40,022 nt of DNA from JAVBLQ01 sp031553435 (GCA_031553435.1 JAVBLQ010000053.1:1-40022), one strand, 5' to 3'. Counted from the stretch's first letter, positions 1-8,798 are shown. Numbers and translations: made by a program. The notes: generated by a model not told the origin, from the letters alone.

Positions 1-8
1 GAAAATCA

Positions 9-135
9 AGTCCTGCCGGACTAAACGCATCTCAACAACATAAATGCGTAACATCAATAAGAAATAAAAAAGAAGTAACTTTGGAAAGTTAACAGGGCTG
101 AAAGCCCTTAAGCAATAGCGTAGGGCAACGCCCTA
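9..135. repeat. REP-like cluster of three short hairpins
   Basis: Three perfect small stem-loops lie in the leader of the first gene. Bases 9-22 pair AGTCC with GGACT around TGCC. Bases 94-108 pair AGGGCT with AGCCCT around GAA. Bases 121-135 pair TAGGGC with GCCCTA around AAC. The GC-rich doublet at 94-135 stands out in an AT-rich spacer and resembles REP-type dispersed intergenic repeats known from Bacteroidales genomes (family recalled, not searched). It could be a transposon-derived relic or a stabilising leader. Confidence 0.5.
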
Positions 136-153
136 TGAGAAAAACAAACAAAC

Positions 154-798
154 ATGGAAAATAATAATAAACCATTAGAACAAATCATCAAAACCCGGCG
201 TTCAACACGCAATTTCACAAAAGAAATTCCATCCGACGAGGACATGATGAAAATTATTGAATCCGCTATTTATGCGCCCTATGGCGGCGCCACGGGAATT
301 TCTCTCGAGCAACTGCGAAAGATTTTCATTTTCAAGCAGGATACCGATTCTATGAACGAAGCAAGAGAAACTCTTCTTTCTCAGTTGCAAAAAAATGCTA
401 AAAAATTGAACCTTGTCCTCACAATTTTCCCTTTTCTGAAAAAGAAAATGCAATCCTTTGCCAACAAAGTGAACGGACTTGCCAAAGGTGGCGTTCCTGC
501 AATGAATCAGGCTGCTTATTTTATCGTATTGGCTGAGAAAAAAGGCTTTCCGCCTGTCGAAAAACAATCCATAGCGCATGCCTTCGAAAACATGTGGCTA
601 ACGGCAACGGAACTGGGCTTGGGATTTCAACTGGTATCGGCAACGAATACATTATCCAACAACGATGATTTTCTTAAATTATTGAATCTGCCAAAAGGCA
701 AATATTCTCTTGATGGTTGTGCAATCGGCTACCCTAAAAGTAATACTGAAAAAATAAAAACGTTTGAGGTTGGAAAATTTGTAACCTGGATGCAGTAA
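154..798 (+). CDS. Nitroreductase family protein
   Basis: 214 aa. The N-terminus has the nitroreductase signature in which an RRSTRNF stretch (residues about 15-21, the FMN phosphate-contacting arginines) precedes a helix ending in an APYGG loop (about 41-45). The C-terminal part has the family's LGLGFQLV segment and a closing IGYPK strand. Such proteins are FMN-dependent, NAD(P)H-using oxidoreductases acting on nitroaromatics, quinones or unknown substrates in the cytoplasm; the substrate cannot be told here. The ATG at 154 fits the usual family N-terminus. The stop is 17 bases before the TRAP solute-binding gene, so the two are probably cotranscribed. Base composition looks more GC-rich than the genes after 1.9 kb, which suggests the block arrived by transfer. 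Confidence 0.8.
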   Translation: MENNNKPLEQIIKTRRSTRNFTKEIPSDEDMMKIIESAIYAPYGGATGISLEQLRKIFIFKQDTDSMNEARETLLSQLQKNAKKLNLVLTIFPFLKKKMQSFANKVNGLAKGGVPAMNQAAYFIVLAEKKGFPPVEKQSIAHAFENMWLTATELGLGFQLVSATNTLSNNDDFLKLLNLPKGKYSLDGCAIGYPKSNTEKIKTFEVGKFVTWMQ

Positions 799-815
799 AT
801 TTGATAGAAAGAATC

Positions 816-1850
816 ATGAAAACAATTAAGATTTTATTGATCGTACTCTGTACCTTTTCGGCAAGTATGGCTTCGGCACAAACAAAGACGCTGGTATATA
901 CCGACCACGAACCGTTGGGAAATATGCGTACCCGTTTTATCAACGAAGTTTTCTTTCCGGCCATTGAAAAAGAATCGAACGGACGCCTGAAAATTGAGGC
1001 CCACTGGGGTGGCGAGCTTTCTATCAGTTATGATGCATTAAAAACAGTGGCGGGCGAAGGCATGGCAGACATGGGTATTATCGTTCCCGAATATACACCT
1101 AATGAATTACCGCTGCACCAGATTTTCAAAAGTTTTCCAGTGGGACCATCGGGTCAGCAGCAGGTCGATTTTTTTCGCCGTACATACGCTGAACTTCCCG
1201 TCTTTCCGGAAGAATTGAGCAAGGCTAATCTTGTCCACCTGTTTTTTGCCACCGGCTATCCTACGGCGTTTTTCAGCGTTAAACCAATGAACACCTTGGA
1301 AGAAATCAAAGGGAAAAAGTGGCGGGCGGCCAGTTTTTGGCATAAAAATTTCTTGAAAAACGCAGGGGCCATCCCTGTCACGATACCTTGGGGTGCAGAT
1401 GTCTATAGCGCACTGCAAGCCGACTCGCTGGATGGGGTTATGGTAAATATCGACAGCGGACATGACATCAATCTTCAAAAAGTAGCCCCTCATATTTTGC
1501 TCTCAAAAGATTTGTGGATGGGACATATTTATCTTTTGGTCATAAACAAAAATACATGGAACGGACTTTTGGAAGAAGACCGGAAAGCCATTCAGCGTGC
1601 CGCCGAAATAGCCTACAAAACGTTGGGCAACGTTATGAATAACTGTTTAGAAACCCAAATAAACGAATTGAAAAAAAGCGGTGCAACCGTCAGAACGCTG
1701 ATCCCGGAAGAAGTGGCGCAATTTAAAGCGGAAACCCATTACACCGAATTGCAATCAGCTTGGATAAAAGAGCAGGAAGAAAAAGGCGTAAAAAATGTTG
1801 CGACGGTGATGGAAAAAGTCAGCTCCATCGTGAATGATATGATGGAATAA
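816..1850 (+). CDS. TRAP transporter substrate-binding protein, DctP family
   Basis: 344 aa from the ATG at 816; an upstream TTG at 801 is in frame but would spoil the signal peptide. Residues 1-22 form a secretion signal ending ASAQ. The body has DctP-family features: an early segment with the GGELSISYDALKTV motif, a KPMNTLEEIKGKKWR segment, and the IPWGADVYSALQ region that in the family leads to the carboxylate-binding arginine region. DctP proteins bind organic acids in the periplasm and hand them to DctQ and DctM membrane subunits. No DctQ or DctM gene follows, so this copy is an orphan here. It may have been cut from a larger operon (see the remnant just downstream). Confidence 0.82.
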   Translation: MKTIKILLIVLCTFSASMASAQTKTLVYTDHEPLGNMRTRFINEVFFPAIEKESNGRLKIEAHWGGELSISYDALKTVAGEGMADMGIIVPEYTPNELPLHQIFKSFPVGPSGQQQVDFFRRTYAELPVFPEELSKANLVHLFFATGYPTAFFSVKPMNTLEEIKGKKWRAASFWHKNFLKNAGAIPVTIPWGADVYSALQADSLDGVMVNIDSGHDINLQKVAPHILLSKDLWMGHIYLLVINKNTWNGLLEEDRKAIQRAAEIAYKTLGNVMNNCLETQINELKKSGATVRTLIPEEVAQFKAETHYTELQSAWIKEQEEKGVKNVATVMEKVSSIVNDMME

Positions 1851-1873
1851 CAATAGATAAATAGAGCGTGGTC

Positions 1874-1963
1874 ATGAAGAAAATCAGCATTTTAATAGCA
1901 ATAGTTGCAATTGAAATTACTCAGAAGATAAAAGAGTTATCAACACAATTGATCATTACATAA
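1874..1963 (+). pseudogene. Short remnant of a further gene in the TRAP block
   Basis: An ATG at 1874, 23 bases after the DctP stop, opens a 29-codon frame. It begins with a basic then hydrophobic stretch (MKKISILIAIVAIEI) like a signal peptide or membrane start, then turns hydrophilic and stops inside the 3' end of the opposite-strand GAF gene. I read it as the first codons of a lost downstream gene, with the break near 1915-1935. It could equally be a chance frame. No function is assigned. Confidence 0.3.
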
Positions 1964-2428
1964 AATTTTCACTATCTGTTCCAAATAAAAAGCATCCGCT
2001 TCACTGAAATCATCCAATTTATCACTGTCAATATCCAGAACAGCAATTACTTGGTCATTACTAAAAACAGGAACAACAATTTCAGATTTCGAATCACTGC
2101 TACAGGCAATATGCCCGTCGAACAGATTGACATCGGGCACGATTATTGTGCATTTTTCCTTCCAGGCTGTGCCACAAACACCTTTTCCAAAACCGATTCG
2201 CGTGCAGGCTATGCTTCCCTGAAACGGACCAAGTATCAGTTCATTATTTTTAACAAAATAAAATCCTATCCAGAAAAAATCAAAAACCATTTTCAAAGCA
2301 GCCGTGATATTTGCACAATTAGCTACCAAATCTACATCCGGATCATATAATGATTGAATCTGAGGCAATAGGTTTTTATATTGTTCTTCTCTCGAAGAGT
2401 CTTGAAGTATATGTAAATTTTCACTCAT
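1940..2428 (-). CDS. Free methionine-(R)-sulfoxide reductase (GAF domain)
   Basis: 162 aa, a single GAF domain of the fRMsr (YebR/MsrC) type. The diagnostic block GPFQGSIACTRIGFGKGVCG spans residues 67-86. The three cysteines fall at 75, 85 and 109, with the same 10- and 24-residue spacing as the catalytic cysteines of the E. coli enzyme. The family reduces free L-methionine-(R)-sulfoxide with thioredoxin in the cytoplasm, repairing oxidised methionine. Start is the ATG at 2428. A TAnnTTTG box sits so close upstream (2433-2440) that the transcript may begin at or next to the start codon. Its 3' end overlaps the TRAP-block remnant by 24 bases. Confidence 0.9.
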   Translation of the reverse strand: MSENLHILQDSSREEQYKNLLPQIQSLYDPDVDLVANCANITAALKMVFDFFWIGFYFVKNNELILGPFQGSIACTRIGFGKGVCGTAWKEKCTIIVPDVNLFDGHIACSSDSKSEIVVPVFSNDQVIAVLDIDSDKLDDFSEADAFYLEQIVKILCNDQLC

Positions 2429-2432
2429 CCCG

Positions 2433-2440
2433 CAAAGTTA
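2433..2440 (-). promoter_or_regulatory. -7 promoter box of the fRMsr gene
   Basis: The minus strand reads TAACTTTG, an exact match to the Bacteroidetes -7 consensus TAnnTTTG. The start codon's first base (2428) is only five bases downstream, so a leaderless or nearly leaderless mRNA is predicted. No clear -33 box was found. Confidence 0.55.
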
Positions 2441-2466
2441 GTTGAAATTTTGCACATATTTTTTCA

Positions 2467-2501
2467 TTCTTAAACTTCAATTTTCAATTCTCAATTTCTT
2501 A
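2467..2501. repeat. Heptad-period spacer, 5 units
   Basis: Five consecutive 7-base units in one phase: TTCTTAA, ACTTCAA, TTTTCAA, TTCTCAA, TTTCTTA. They lie exactly between the divergent promoters of the fRMsr and lipid-kinase genes. Confidence 0.55.
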
Positions 2502-2504
2502 TTA

Positions 2505-2512
2505 TACATTTG
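2505..2512 (+). promoter_or_regulatory. -7 promoter box of the lipid kinase gene
   Basis: TACATTTG matches TAnnTTTG. Predicted transcription start is near 2517, giving a leader of about 13 bases to the ATG at 2530. The -33 region is not convincing because it lies in the heptad spacer. Confidence 0.5.
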
Positions 2513-2529
2513 TGACGTAAAATTTTTCC

Positions 2530-3477
2530 ATGAAAAAAATCTACTTTATCATAAACCCCATTTCCGGCACAAGTTCAAAAGATCAGATCCCCGGATTGAT
2601 AGAAAAACTATTTAGTCCTAAAAGATTCAATAAAACAATAGTATTCACAGAATATCAAGGACATGCTTCGGAGCTAACCCAAAAAGCGATAGCTGAAAAT
2701 ACAGATTTTATAGTCGCTGTGGGAGGCGATGGCACTGTCAATGAAATTGCAAGAGCCATGGTTCATTCCAACTCTGCATTAGGTATCATACCGGTAGGTT
2801 CCGGAAATGGTCTGGCCAGAGAACTTTCGATTCCTTTGGATATAAAAAATGCTATGAAAGTAATCTTAGAAGGTCACATAACCTCCATTGATTATTCCAA
2901 AGCCAACAATCAGATTTTTTTCTGCACTTGCGGAGTCGGATTCGATGCCCTCGTCAGCGAACGTTTTGCTGAAGATAAACGGCGTGGTGTACTGACATAC
3001 ATGAAAAGCGCCATTATAGAATATCTGAAATTTCGGCCGGAAACATATGAAATTCTCCTTGAAGGAGAAAAAACAATAACTGAAAAAGCCTTCCTGGTTA
3101 CATGTGCTAACGCTTCCCAATATGGTAATAATGCCTATATAGCTCCTCACGCTAATATCCAGGATGGTTTGATGGATATAGCAATCCTCTCTCCTATCAA
3201 TCCTTTGGATGTAGCACCCTTAATAGTGCAATTATTTATCAGACAAATAGATAAAAACAATAAAATCAAGCACTATCAAACCTCTAAAATCACTATTAAA
3301 AGAGAAAAAGAAGGAGTTATGCATATAGACGGGGAACCCATCAGAATGGAAAAAAATATAATGATAGAAAGCATTCATGCCGGACTCAATGTCATCATTC
3401 CCGAAAATCCAAAGCCGTTAATATATGATATTCCGTCTTTTATCGGGCATATTACCCGGTGGTTTAATAAATTGTAA
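2530..3477 (+). CDS. Diacylglycerol kinase-family lipid kinase (YegS/DgkB-like)
   Basis: 315 aa, the usual length for bacterial YegS/BmrU/DgkB-type kinases. The ATP-binding GGDGTVNE motif is at residues 65-72 and the second signature GSGNGLAR at 90-97. The C-terminal beta-sandwich half includes the DGEPI motif near residue 270. The family transfers the ATP gamma-phosphate to diacylglycerol, phosphatidylglycerol or sphingoid lipids at the inner membrane; the substrate is not predictable here. In Bacteroidales a related role in sphingolipid metabolism is conceivable but is speculation. Transcribed from its own promoter and convergent with trmN6. Confidence 0.87.
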   Translation: MKKIYFIINPISGTSSKDQIPGLIEKLFSPKRFNKTIVFTEYQGHASELTQKAIAENTDFIVAVGGDGTVNEIARAMVHSNSALGIIPVGSGNGLARELSIPLDIKNAMKVILEGHITSIDYSKANNQIFFCTCGVGFDALVSERFAEDKRRGVLTYMKSAIIEYLKFRPETYEILLEGEKTITEKAFLVTCANASQYGNNAYIAPHANIQDGLMDIAILSPINPLDVAPLIVQLFIRQIDKNNKIKHYQTSKITIKREKEGVMHIDGEPIRMEKNIMIESIHAGLNVIIPENPKPLIYDIPSFIGHITRWFNKL

Positions 3478-3482
3478 TCAAA

Positions 3483-3552
3483 TTAAAAACTAAAAATCAT
3501 ATCGTGCAAAAGCAAAATTTTTAACTTTTAGTTTTTCACTTTTAACTTTAAA
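3483..3552. repeat. Heptad-period spacer, 10 units
   Basis: Units TTAAAAA, CTAAAAA, then three degenerate ones, then TTTTTAA, CTTTTAG, TTTTTCA, CTTTTAA, CTTTAAA, all in one 7-base phase. The first two units pair with the later ones (13 of 15 bases), so the convergent boundary between the kinase and trmN6 can fold as a bidirectional terminator-like hairpin. The array runs through the trmN6 stop codon. Confidence 0.6.
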
Positions 3553-4246
3553 GATAAAACTCCCTCGTCAATTCAAAATACCCTTCACTATAAACATGCC
3601 GGGAAATTTCAATCACCAATTCTTTTTCATCCACACCAACTTCTTCAACGGAATATGCTGCAAGAACTCTTTTAAAAGGAGTCTCAGGCTTTGGCCTCAC
3701 CATTGTTTTTTGTCTTAATTTCAAGTTGTTATTATAAGCTATTTCATCAAATACTTGAAATAAATCGTAAGGAATAATCACGGCAAATTTGCCTTCTGGA
3801 GAAAGAAGATCAACTGTTTTAACAATCAGAGATTCAAAAGATAAAGAATCATTGTGTCTGGCCAGACTCCGGTTCAGATCAGGTGATTTCAATGATTTTT
3901 CAAAAAAAGGGGGATTAGAAACAATCAAATCATATTTCTTATCCGGAAAAAAATCTGCATAAGAAGTTAAATAAACATTTATTCTTTGCGAAAAAATACT
4001 TTGCAAAACATTATAAGTCGCCTGATTAAAAGCCTCACGACTGATATCTATTGCATCTATATGGGCATTTGATCGTTGTGCACACATCAAGGCAATCAAA
4101 CCGGAACCGGTTCCAACATCCAGTATGAGTTTTGCATCTGAGCAGTCAGCCCAACTGCCCAACAACACTCCGTCTGTTCCGACTTTCATAGCACATTGAT
4201 CATGCCATACAGTGAATTGTTTGAATTGAAAATATTGATTTGCCAT
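3548..4246 (-). CDS. trmN6: tRNA1(Val) (adenine(37)-N6)-methyltransferase
   Basis: 232 aa from the ATG at 4246. An in-frame TTG at 4258 is upstream, but the -7 box at 4256-4263 overlaps it, so 4246 is the better start. SAM-binding motif I DVGTGSG is at residues 43-49 and the amino-methyltransferase motif NPPF at 111-114. The N-terminal FKQFTVWHDQCAMKVGTDGVLLG region is typical of YfiC/TrmN6. The enzyme makes m6A37 in tRNA1(Val) using S-adenosylmethionine. It is divergent from lon with a short shared promoter region. Confidence 0.9.
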   Translation of the reverse strand: MANQYFQFKQFTVWHDQCAMKVGTDGVLLGSWADCSDAKLILDVGTGSGLIALMCAQRSNAHIDAIDISREAFNQATYNVLQSIFSQRINVYLTSYADFFPDKKYDLIVSNPPFFEKSLKSPDLNRSLARHNDSLSFESLIVKTVDLLSPEGKFAVIIPYDLFQVFDEIAYNNNLKLRQKTMVRPKPETPFKRVLAAYSVEEVGVDEKELVIEISRHVYSEGYFELTREFYL

Positions 4247-4255
4247 AAAGTGCGA

Positions 4256-4263
4256 CAAAGATA
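4256..4263 (-). promoter_or_regulatory. -7 promoter box of trmN6
   Basis: The minus strand reads TATCTTTG, matching TAnnTTTG. Predicted start is about 4250, leaving a leader of only a few bases before the ATG at 4246. This supports the shorter protein start. Confidence 0.5.
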
Positions 4264-4267
4264 ATTC

Positions 4268-4297
4268 TTTGGCACGAAAATTGGCATACTACCTTTA
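4268..4297 (+). promoter_or_regulatory. Probable lon promoter
   Basis: TTTG at 4268-4271 and TACCTTTA at 4290-4297 are 18 bases apart, a near match to the Bacteroidetes -33/-7 pair (the last base of the -7 box is A instead of G). The lon ATG at 4325 follows after about 20 transcribed bases. No heat-shock inverted repeat of CIRCE type was seen. Confidence 0.45.
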
Positions 4298-4324
4298 TGA
4301 CATAAAAAATTATTATTTAAGAAT

Positions 4325-6703
4325 ATGCCTGACAAATTTTCACAAACCAAAAAAACTTTAATTGAGAACAATGAACCAATTAATTTGGATGACACGAACA
4401 ACATATTGCCTCTTTTACCATTGAGGAATATGATTTTTCTTCCCGGAACTCCAATTCCGGTCAATGTAAGTCGTTCTAAATCATTGAAATTAATTCATCA
4501 TCTTCAAAAAAAACCAGGACTTTTAGGCGCTATTTGTCAAAAAGATCCGGATATGGATAGTCCGGACATCGATGATCTTTATTCCATTGGAGTCATAGCG
4601 GAAATCATCAATATCATTGATGACGGATCTGACAATACTACAGTTTTGCTTAAAGGAAATACTCGTTTTAAATTAGAATCCGTAATTCAAACCGAACCCT
4701 ATTTAAAAGGAAAAGTTTCCTTATTACAAGATACACACCCAGCCAAAGGAGACCGGGAGTTTAAAGCTCAGATGGCTTCTGTCAAGGAGTTAACTCTGCA
4801 TATGTTATCTGCAAAAGTGAATCCTCCGGCATTTGTACTCGAATCCATGAATAAGTCCGAAGATTTTGATTATATTGTCAATTTGGCAATAACCACTTTG
4901 GAATCTTCCTCAAATATAAAATATCAGATCTTAGCAATTGACGATGTCAAGGAACGGATGAATAAACTCATTTCCCTACTTGACCACGAAGTACAATTGC
5001 TGGAAATAAAGGAATCTATCCGTAAAAAAACCCAGGTAGATATCGATAAACAACAAAGAGAATATTTCCTTCAACAGGAAATGAAAAATATACAAGAAGC
5101 TTTAGGAGGAAGCGCTCATGATGTTGAAATCAAGGAAATTAAAGAAAAAGCAGCAAAAATTAATTTTCCTCCCGAAGCCAAAGTTGTATTCGAAAAAGAA
5201 CTGAAAAAACTAGAACGGATACACCCCCAATCACCGGACCATTCCATGCAATTAACTTATGTACAAGCAATTGTTGATTTGCCTTGGAATTTTTATACGA
5301 AAGATAATTTTAACTTGAAAAGAGCCAGAAAAGTATTGGATAAAGACCACTTTGGTTTGGAAAAAGTTAAAGAACGCATCCTGGAACACCTAGCAGTTTT
5401 GAAACTGAAAGGAGATATGAAATCCCCCATCCTATGTCTTTACGGCCCTCCCGGAGTTGGAAAAACATCATTGGGAAAATCTGTGGCGGAAGCTTTAAAT
5501 AGAAAATATATTCGTCTGTCATTAGGAGGGTTACACGATGAAGCAGAGATCAGGGGACATCGTAAAACCTATATCGGATCCATGCCTGGAAGAATTATCA
5601 ACAGCATCAAAAAAGCAGGATCGTCTAATCCCGTAATCATTTTAGACGAAATAGATAAAGTAGGAAAAGATTACAAAGGAGATCCTTCCGCAGCATTGCT
5701 GGAAGTCCTTGATCCTGAGCAAAATTTCGCTTTTCATGACAATTATCTGGATATCGATTATGACTTGTCTAAAATATTATTTATATCTACAGCAAACACA
5801 TTAAGTACCATCCCACAACCGCTTTTAGACAGAATGGAAATTATTGATATAAGCGGATATATCCTGGAAGAAAAAGTAGAAATTGCCAAGCGTCACCTCG
5901 TTCCCAAACAAATGGAAAATCATGGAATTGAGAAAAATGCTTTCGAGATTCCTAAAAAGACGTTGGAAATAATCATCGAATCTTACACAAGAGAATCCGG
6001 AGTCAGGGAACTGGATAAAAAACTGGCGAAAATCATGCGTAAATTTGCCAAGAAAATCGCTGATAATGAAGAATACCCCAAATCGTTAAAACCTGAAGAT
6101 CTGAAAGATTTTCTGGGAACCACTGAATACTCCAGAGAAAAATATCAGGGAAATGATTATACAGGAGTGGTAACCGGCCTTGCCTGGACTGCTGTCGGAG
6201 GCGAAATCCTTTTTGTGGAATCCAGTTTAAGTAAAGGAAAAGGTTCCAAACTTACCATTACCGGTAATCTGGGAGACATCATGAAAGAATCTGCCATTTT
6301 GGCATTAGAATATATCAAATCTCACGCTTCTCATTTCGGCATTGAAGATGAAGTATTCGAAAACTGGAATATCCATATTCATGTGCCCGAAGGAGCTATT
6401 CCGAAAGATGGCCCTTCTGCCGGAATCACTATGGTAACTTCTTTGGTATCAGCTATTACACAAAGAAAAGTGAAACAACAACTGGCCATGACTGGTGAGA
6501 TTACCCTTCGTGGAAAAGTTTTACCTGTAGGGGGAATCAAAGAGAAAATCCTGGCAGCCAAGCGCGCCGGAATCAAAGAAATCATTCTTTGTGAAGAAAA
6601 CCGGAAAAATGTAGAAGAAATCAACGACATATATCTGAAAGGATTAAATTTTATTTATGTAAATGATATCAGGGAAGTGGTTGATTATGCATTATTAAAG
6701 TGA
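4325..6703 (+). CDS. lon: ATP-dependent protease La (Lon)
   Basis: 792 aa with full LonA architecture: N-terminal substrate-recognition domain (about 25-230), coiled-coil linker, AAA+ domain with Walker A GPPGVGKTS at 374-382 and a Walker B-type IILDEIDK segment, and a C-terminal serine-lysine protease domain. The catalytic serine is 698 in PKDGPSAG and the catalytic lysine is 741, the same 43-residue spacing as in E. coli Lon. The homohexamer degrades misfolded and regulatory proteins in the cytoplasm. A membrane M48 peptidase follows 39 bases later on the same strand, so a shared protein-quality-control transcript is plausible. Confidence 0.97.
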   Translation: MPDKFSQTKKTLIENNEPINLDDTNNILPLLPLRNMIFLPGTPIPVNVSRSKSLKLIHHLQKKPGLLGAICQKDPDMDSPDIDDLYSIGVIAEIINIIDDGSDNTTVLLKGNTRFKLESVIQTEPYLKGKVSLLQDTHPAKGDREFKAQMASVKELTLHMLSAKVNPPAFVLESMNKSEDFDYIVNLAITTLESSSNIKYQILAIDDVKERMNKLISLLDHEVQLLEIKESIRKKTQVDIDKQQREYFLQQEMKNIQEALGGSAHDVEIKEIKEKAAKINFPPEAKVVFEKELKKLERIHPQSPDHSMQLTYVQAIVDLPWNFYTKDNFNLKRARKVLDKDHFGLEKVKERILEHLAVLKLKGDMKSPILCLYGPPGVGKTSLGKSVAEALNRKYIRLSLGGLHDEAEIRGHRKTYIGSMPGRIINSIKKAGSSNPVIILDEIDKVGKDYKGDPSAALLEVLDPEQNFAFHDNYLDIDYDLSKILFISTANTLSTIPQPLLDRMEIIDISGYILEEKVEIAKRHLVPKQMENHGIEKNAFEIPKKTLEIIIESYTRESGVRELDKKLAKIMRKFAKKIADNEEYPKSLKPEDLKDFLGTTEYSREKYQGNDYTGVVTGLAWTAVGGEILFVESSLSKGKGSKLTITGNLGDIMKESAILALEYIKSHASHFGIEDEVFENWNIHIHVPEGAIPKDGPSAGITMVTSLVSAITQRKVKQQLAMTGEITLRGKVLPVGGIKEKILAAKRAGIKEIILCEENRKNVEEINDIYLKGLNFIYVNDIREVVDYALLK

Positions 6704-6730
6704 AGCGACTTTCACCCTTCACTTATTCAC
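6698..6730. repeat. Hairpin with heptad-period spacer between lon and the M48 gene
   Basis: AAGTGAAG (6698-6705) pairs perfectly with CTTCACTT (6717-6724). The spacer reads in 7-base units: TGAAGCG, ACTTTCA, CCCTTCA, CTTATTC. It overlaps the lon stop codon. It may partly terminate lon transcription before the peptidase gene. Confidence 0.45.
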
Positions 6731-6742
6731 CAACATATTATT

Positions 6743-8779
6743 ATGAAAAATTCTAAACTAAGCAAAAAAGTATGGATATCCGTTTTATCCATCATTTTGT
6801 TCGCATTATCCTATATCGTTTTGATAGCTCTGGCTGTTGGACTAACCATAGTCTGCTGTTGGTTCGGAATCAAAATTATTGCACTTAAACCATCGTTTTA
6901 TACACTTCTTATTGGTATTGCCTTTTTTATTTTAGGACTTCTTGTTTTATATTTCCTTATCAAATTCTCTTTCCAACGAAATAAATCAGATAACATTTTA
7001 AGATTACAAATTTCCGAAAAAGAATATCCTGCCATATTTCAAACTGTACGGGAACTGTCAAAAAAGATAAATACAAGTTTTCCGAAAAAAATATACTTAA
7101 CTCCGGATGTAAATGCTTCTGTATTTTACAATTCCAATTTTTGGAGTATGATACTTCCGACAAGAAAAAATCTTCAGATCGGGTTAGGGTTGGCCAATTC
7201 TCTGACCGATGAAGAATTAAAAGCTATTATAGCACATGAATTAGGACATTTCAGTCAAAAAAGTATGACTGTAGGTAGTTATGTTTACCATGTGAATCAA
7301 GTAATTTACAACCTCTTATACAACAACTCCTACCACAGAACGTTAGAGGGATGGGCCAATGTACATGCCGTATTTGCTATCTCTGCCAGAATCAGTTTTT
7401 CGATTATACAAGGCATTCAATGGATATTGAGCAAATTGTATTATGTAGTAAACGTTAGTTACCTGAGTCTTTCACGGGAAATGGAATTTCATGCCGATGC
7501 TATAGCAGCTAATGCCACCAATCCCAAATCACTGATAGATTCATTATTAAAATTAGAATATTCTAACATTGTGTATAATGGCATTTTAGACTTTTATAAT
7601 GAGAAAATTACTTTCAACGAAAAAACGGAAAATATTTTTCTATCACATTTATATGCGATGCAAGTTCATGCCAAACAATATAAATTTCCATTGGTCAACG
7701 GACTTCCTGTAATCAATCCACAAGAAATTTTCCGGCTGAACAAATCCCGTGTTAATATTAAAAATCAATGGGCTTCCCATCCTTCTACTCCGGAACGAAT
7801 AGAACGATTGGAAGAAATGGGAATTCCTGCACAGATTTCTGAACGAACTGCATGGAATTATTTTGAAGATCCGGAAAAAGCTCAAAAAAACGTGACTGCA
7901 TTTTTGTTTTCTCAAGTCCGCTTCGAATCCGATTCTCCCAAAAACCTCAGTCAGGAAATATTTCAATCTGATTATCTTAAAGATATCGAGAGAAGGGAAT
8001 TAAATGATTTGTATAAAGGATATTACGATAGTAAAAATACGAAAAGATTTGATCTTAAAACAGCTTCTGATGAAACATCCAAATATGCTCACCTATCAAT
8101 TGATGATATTTTCAATGAAGAAAATAAAAATCTACTCTATCAACATGAAGGTTTAGTTAGTGACATTGATTTACTTCAACATATTGATTCCGGAAAAATT
8201 AATGTACGCTCATTTGATTTTGACGGCAAAAGATATAAAGAGTCTGAAACTTATGAAATTAAAAAACAACTTATCAAAGAAAAAGAACATATTGAGCAGT
8301 TGATCAATGAAAATGATATAAAAGCTTATTCTTTCTTTTACTTAAAAACCAGAACATTCGAAGAAAAATTCACTCTTCAAAATTTATATAATAATTATTT
8401 TGATGCCATTGAGGTATATTCTGAAAATATTGAAGTAAACAATAGCATCATTCAAGTAATAGAGTTTATCCAGGGAGAAGCTTCAATTTCCGAAGTAAAC
8501 AGACAGATGAGAGAACTAAAAGAAAAAGAAGCAATTATGAAAAATAAACTCAAAGAATTGATACAAAATTCTGAATTAATTGTACTCATTGCACCTTATG
8601 AAAAGGAACAATTGGATAATTATATGTCCCAGGATTGGATTTATTTTGATGGAAGTCACTACAACGATCCGGGATTAAAACTTTTATTCAAAGCCTTAAA
8701 GATTTTTCATTATTTATCTGACAATATGTTTCTTATCTCAAAAAAGAAGATGTTGGATTTTCAGGTAATGCTGCAATAG
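6743..8779 (+). CDS. Membrane-anchored M48-family zinc metallopeptidase
   Basis: 678 aa. Two hydrophobic segments (about residues 11-45 and 50-75) anchor the N-terminus. The zinc-binding HELGH motif is at about 164-168, inside the longer AIIAHELGHFSQ context, and the third ligand glutamate is in EFHADA near residue 247. The roughly 350-residue C-terminal half is charged, helix-rich and unlike classic HtpX, so the protein is a long M48 variant with an extra cytoplasmic or periplasmic domain of unknown role. HtpX-like enzymes degrade damaged membrane proteins; adjacency to lon fits quality control. The exact substrate is unknown. Confidence 0.82.
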   Translation: MKNSKLSKKVWISVLSIILFALSYIVLIALAVGLTIVCCWFGIKIIALKPSFYTLLIGIAFFILGLLVLYFLIKFSFQRNKSDNILRLQISEKEYPAIFQTVRELSKKINTSFPKKIYLTPDVNASVFYNSNFWSMILPTRKNLQIGLGLANSLTDEELKAIIAHELGHFSQKSMTVGSYVYHVNQVIYNLLYNNSYHRTLEGWANVHAVFAISARISFSIIQGIQWILSKLYYVVNVSYLSLSREMEFHADAIAANATNPKSLIDSLLKLEYSNIVYNGILDFYNEKITFNEKTENIFLSHLYAMQVHAKQYKFPLVNGLPVINPQEIFRLNKSRVNIKNQWASHPSTPERIERLEEMGIPAQISERTAWNYFEDPEKAQKNVTAFLFSQVRFESDSPKNLSQEIFQSDYLKDIERRELNDLYKGYYDSKNTKRFDLKTASDETSKYAHLSIDDIFNEENKNLLYQHEGLVSDIDLLQHIDSGKINVRSFDFDGKRYKESETYEIKKQLIKEKEHIEQLINENDIKAYSFFYLKTRTFEEKFTLQNLYNNYFDAIEVYSENIEVNNSIIQVIEFIQGEASISEVNRQMRELKEKEAIMKNKLKELIQNSELIVLIAPYEKEQLDNYMSQDWIYFDGSHYNDPGLKLLFKALKIFHYLSDNMFLISKKKMLDFQVMLQ

Positions 8780-8798
8780 GATAAAACTTTTTACTTAT

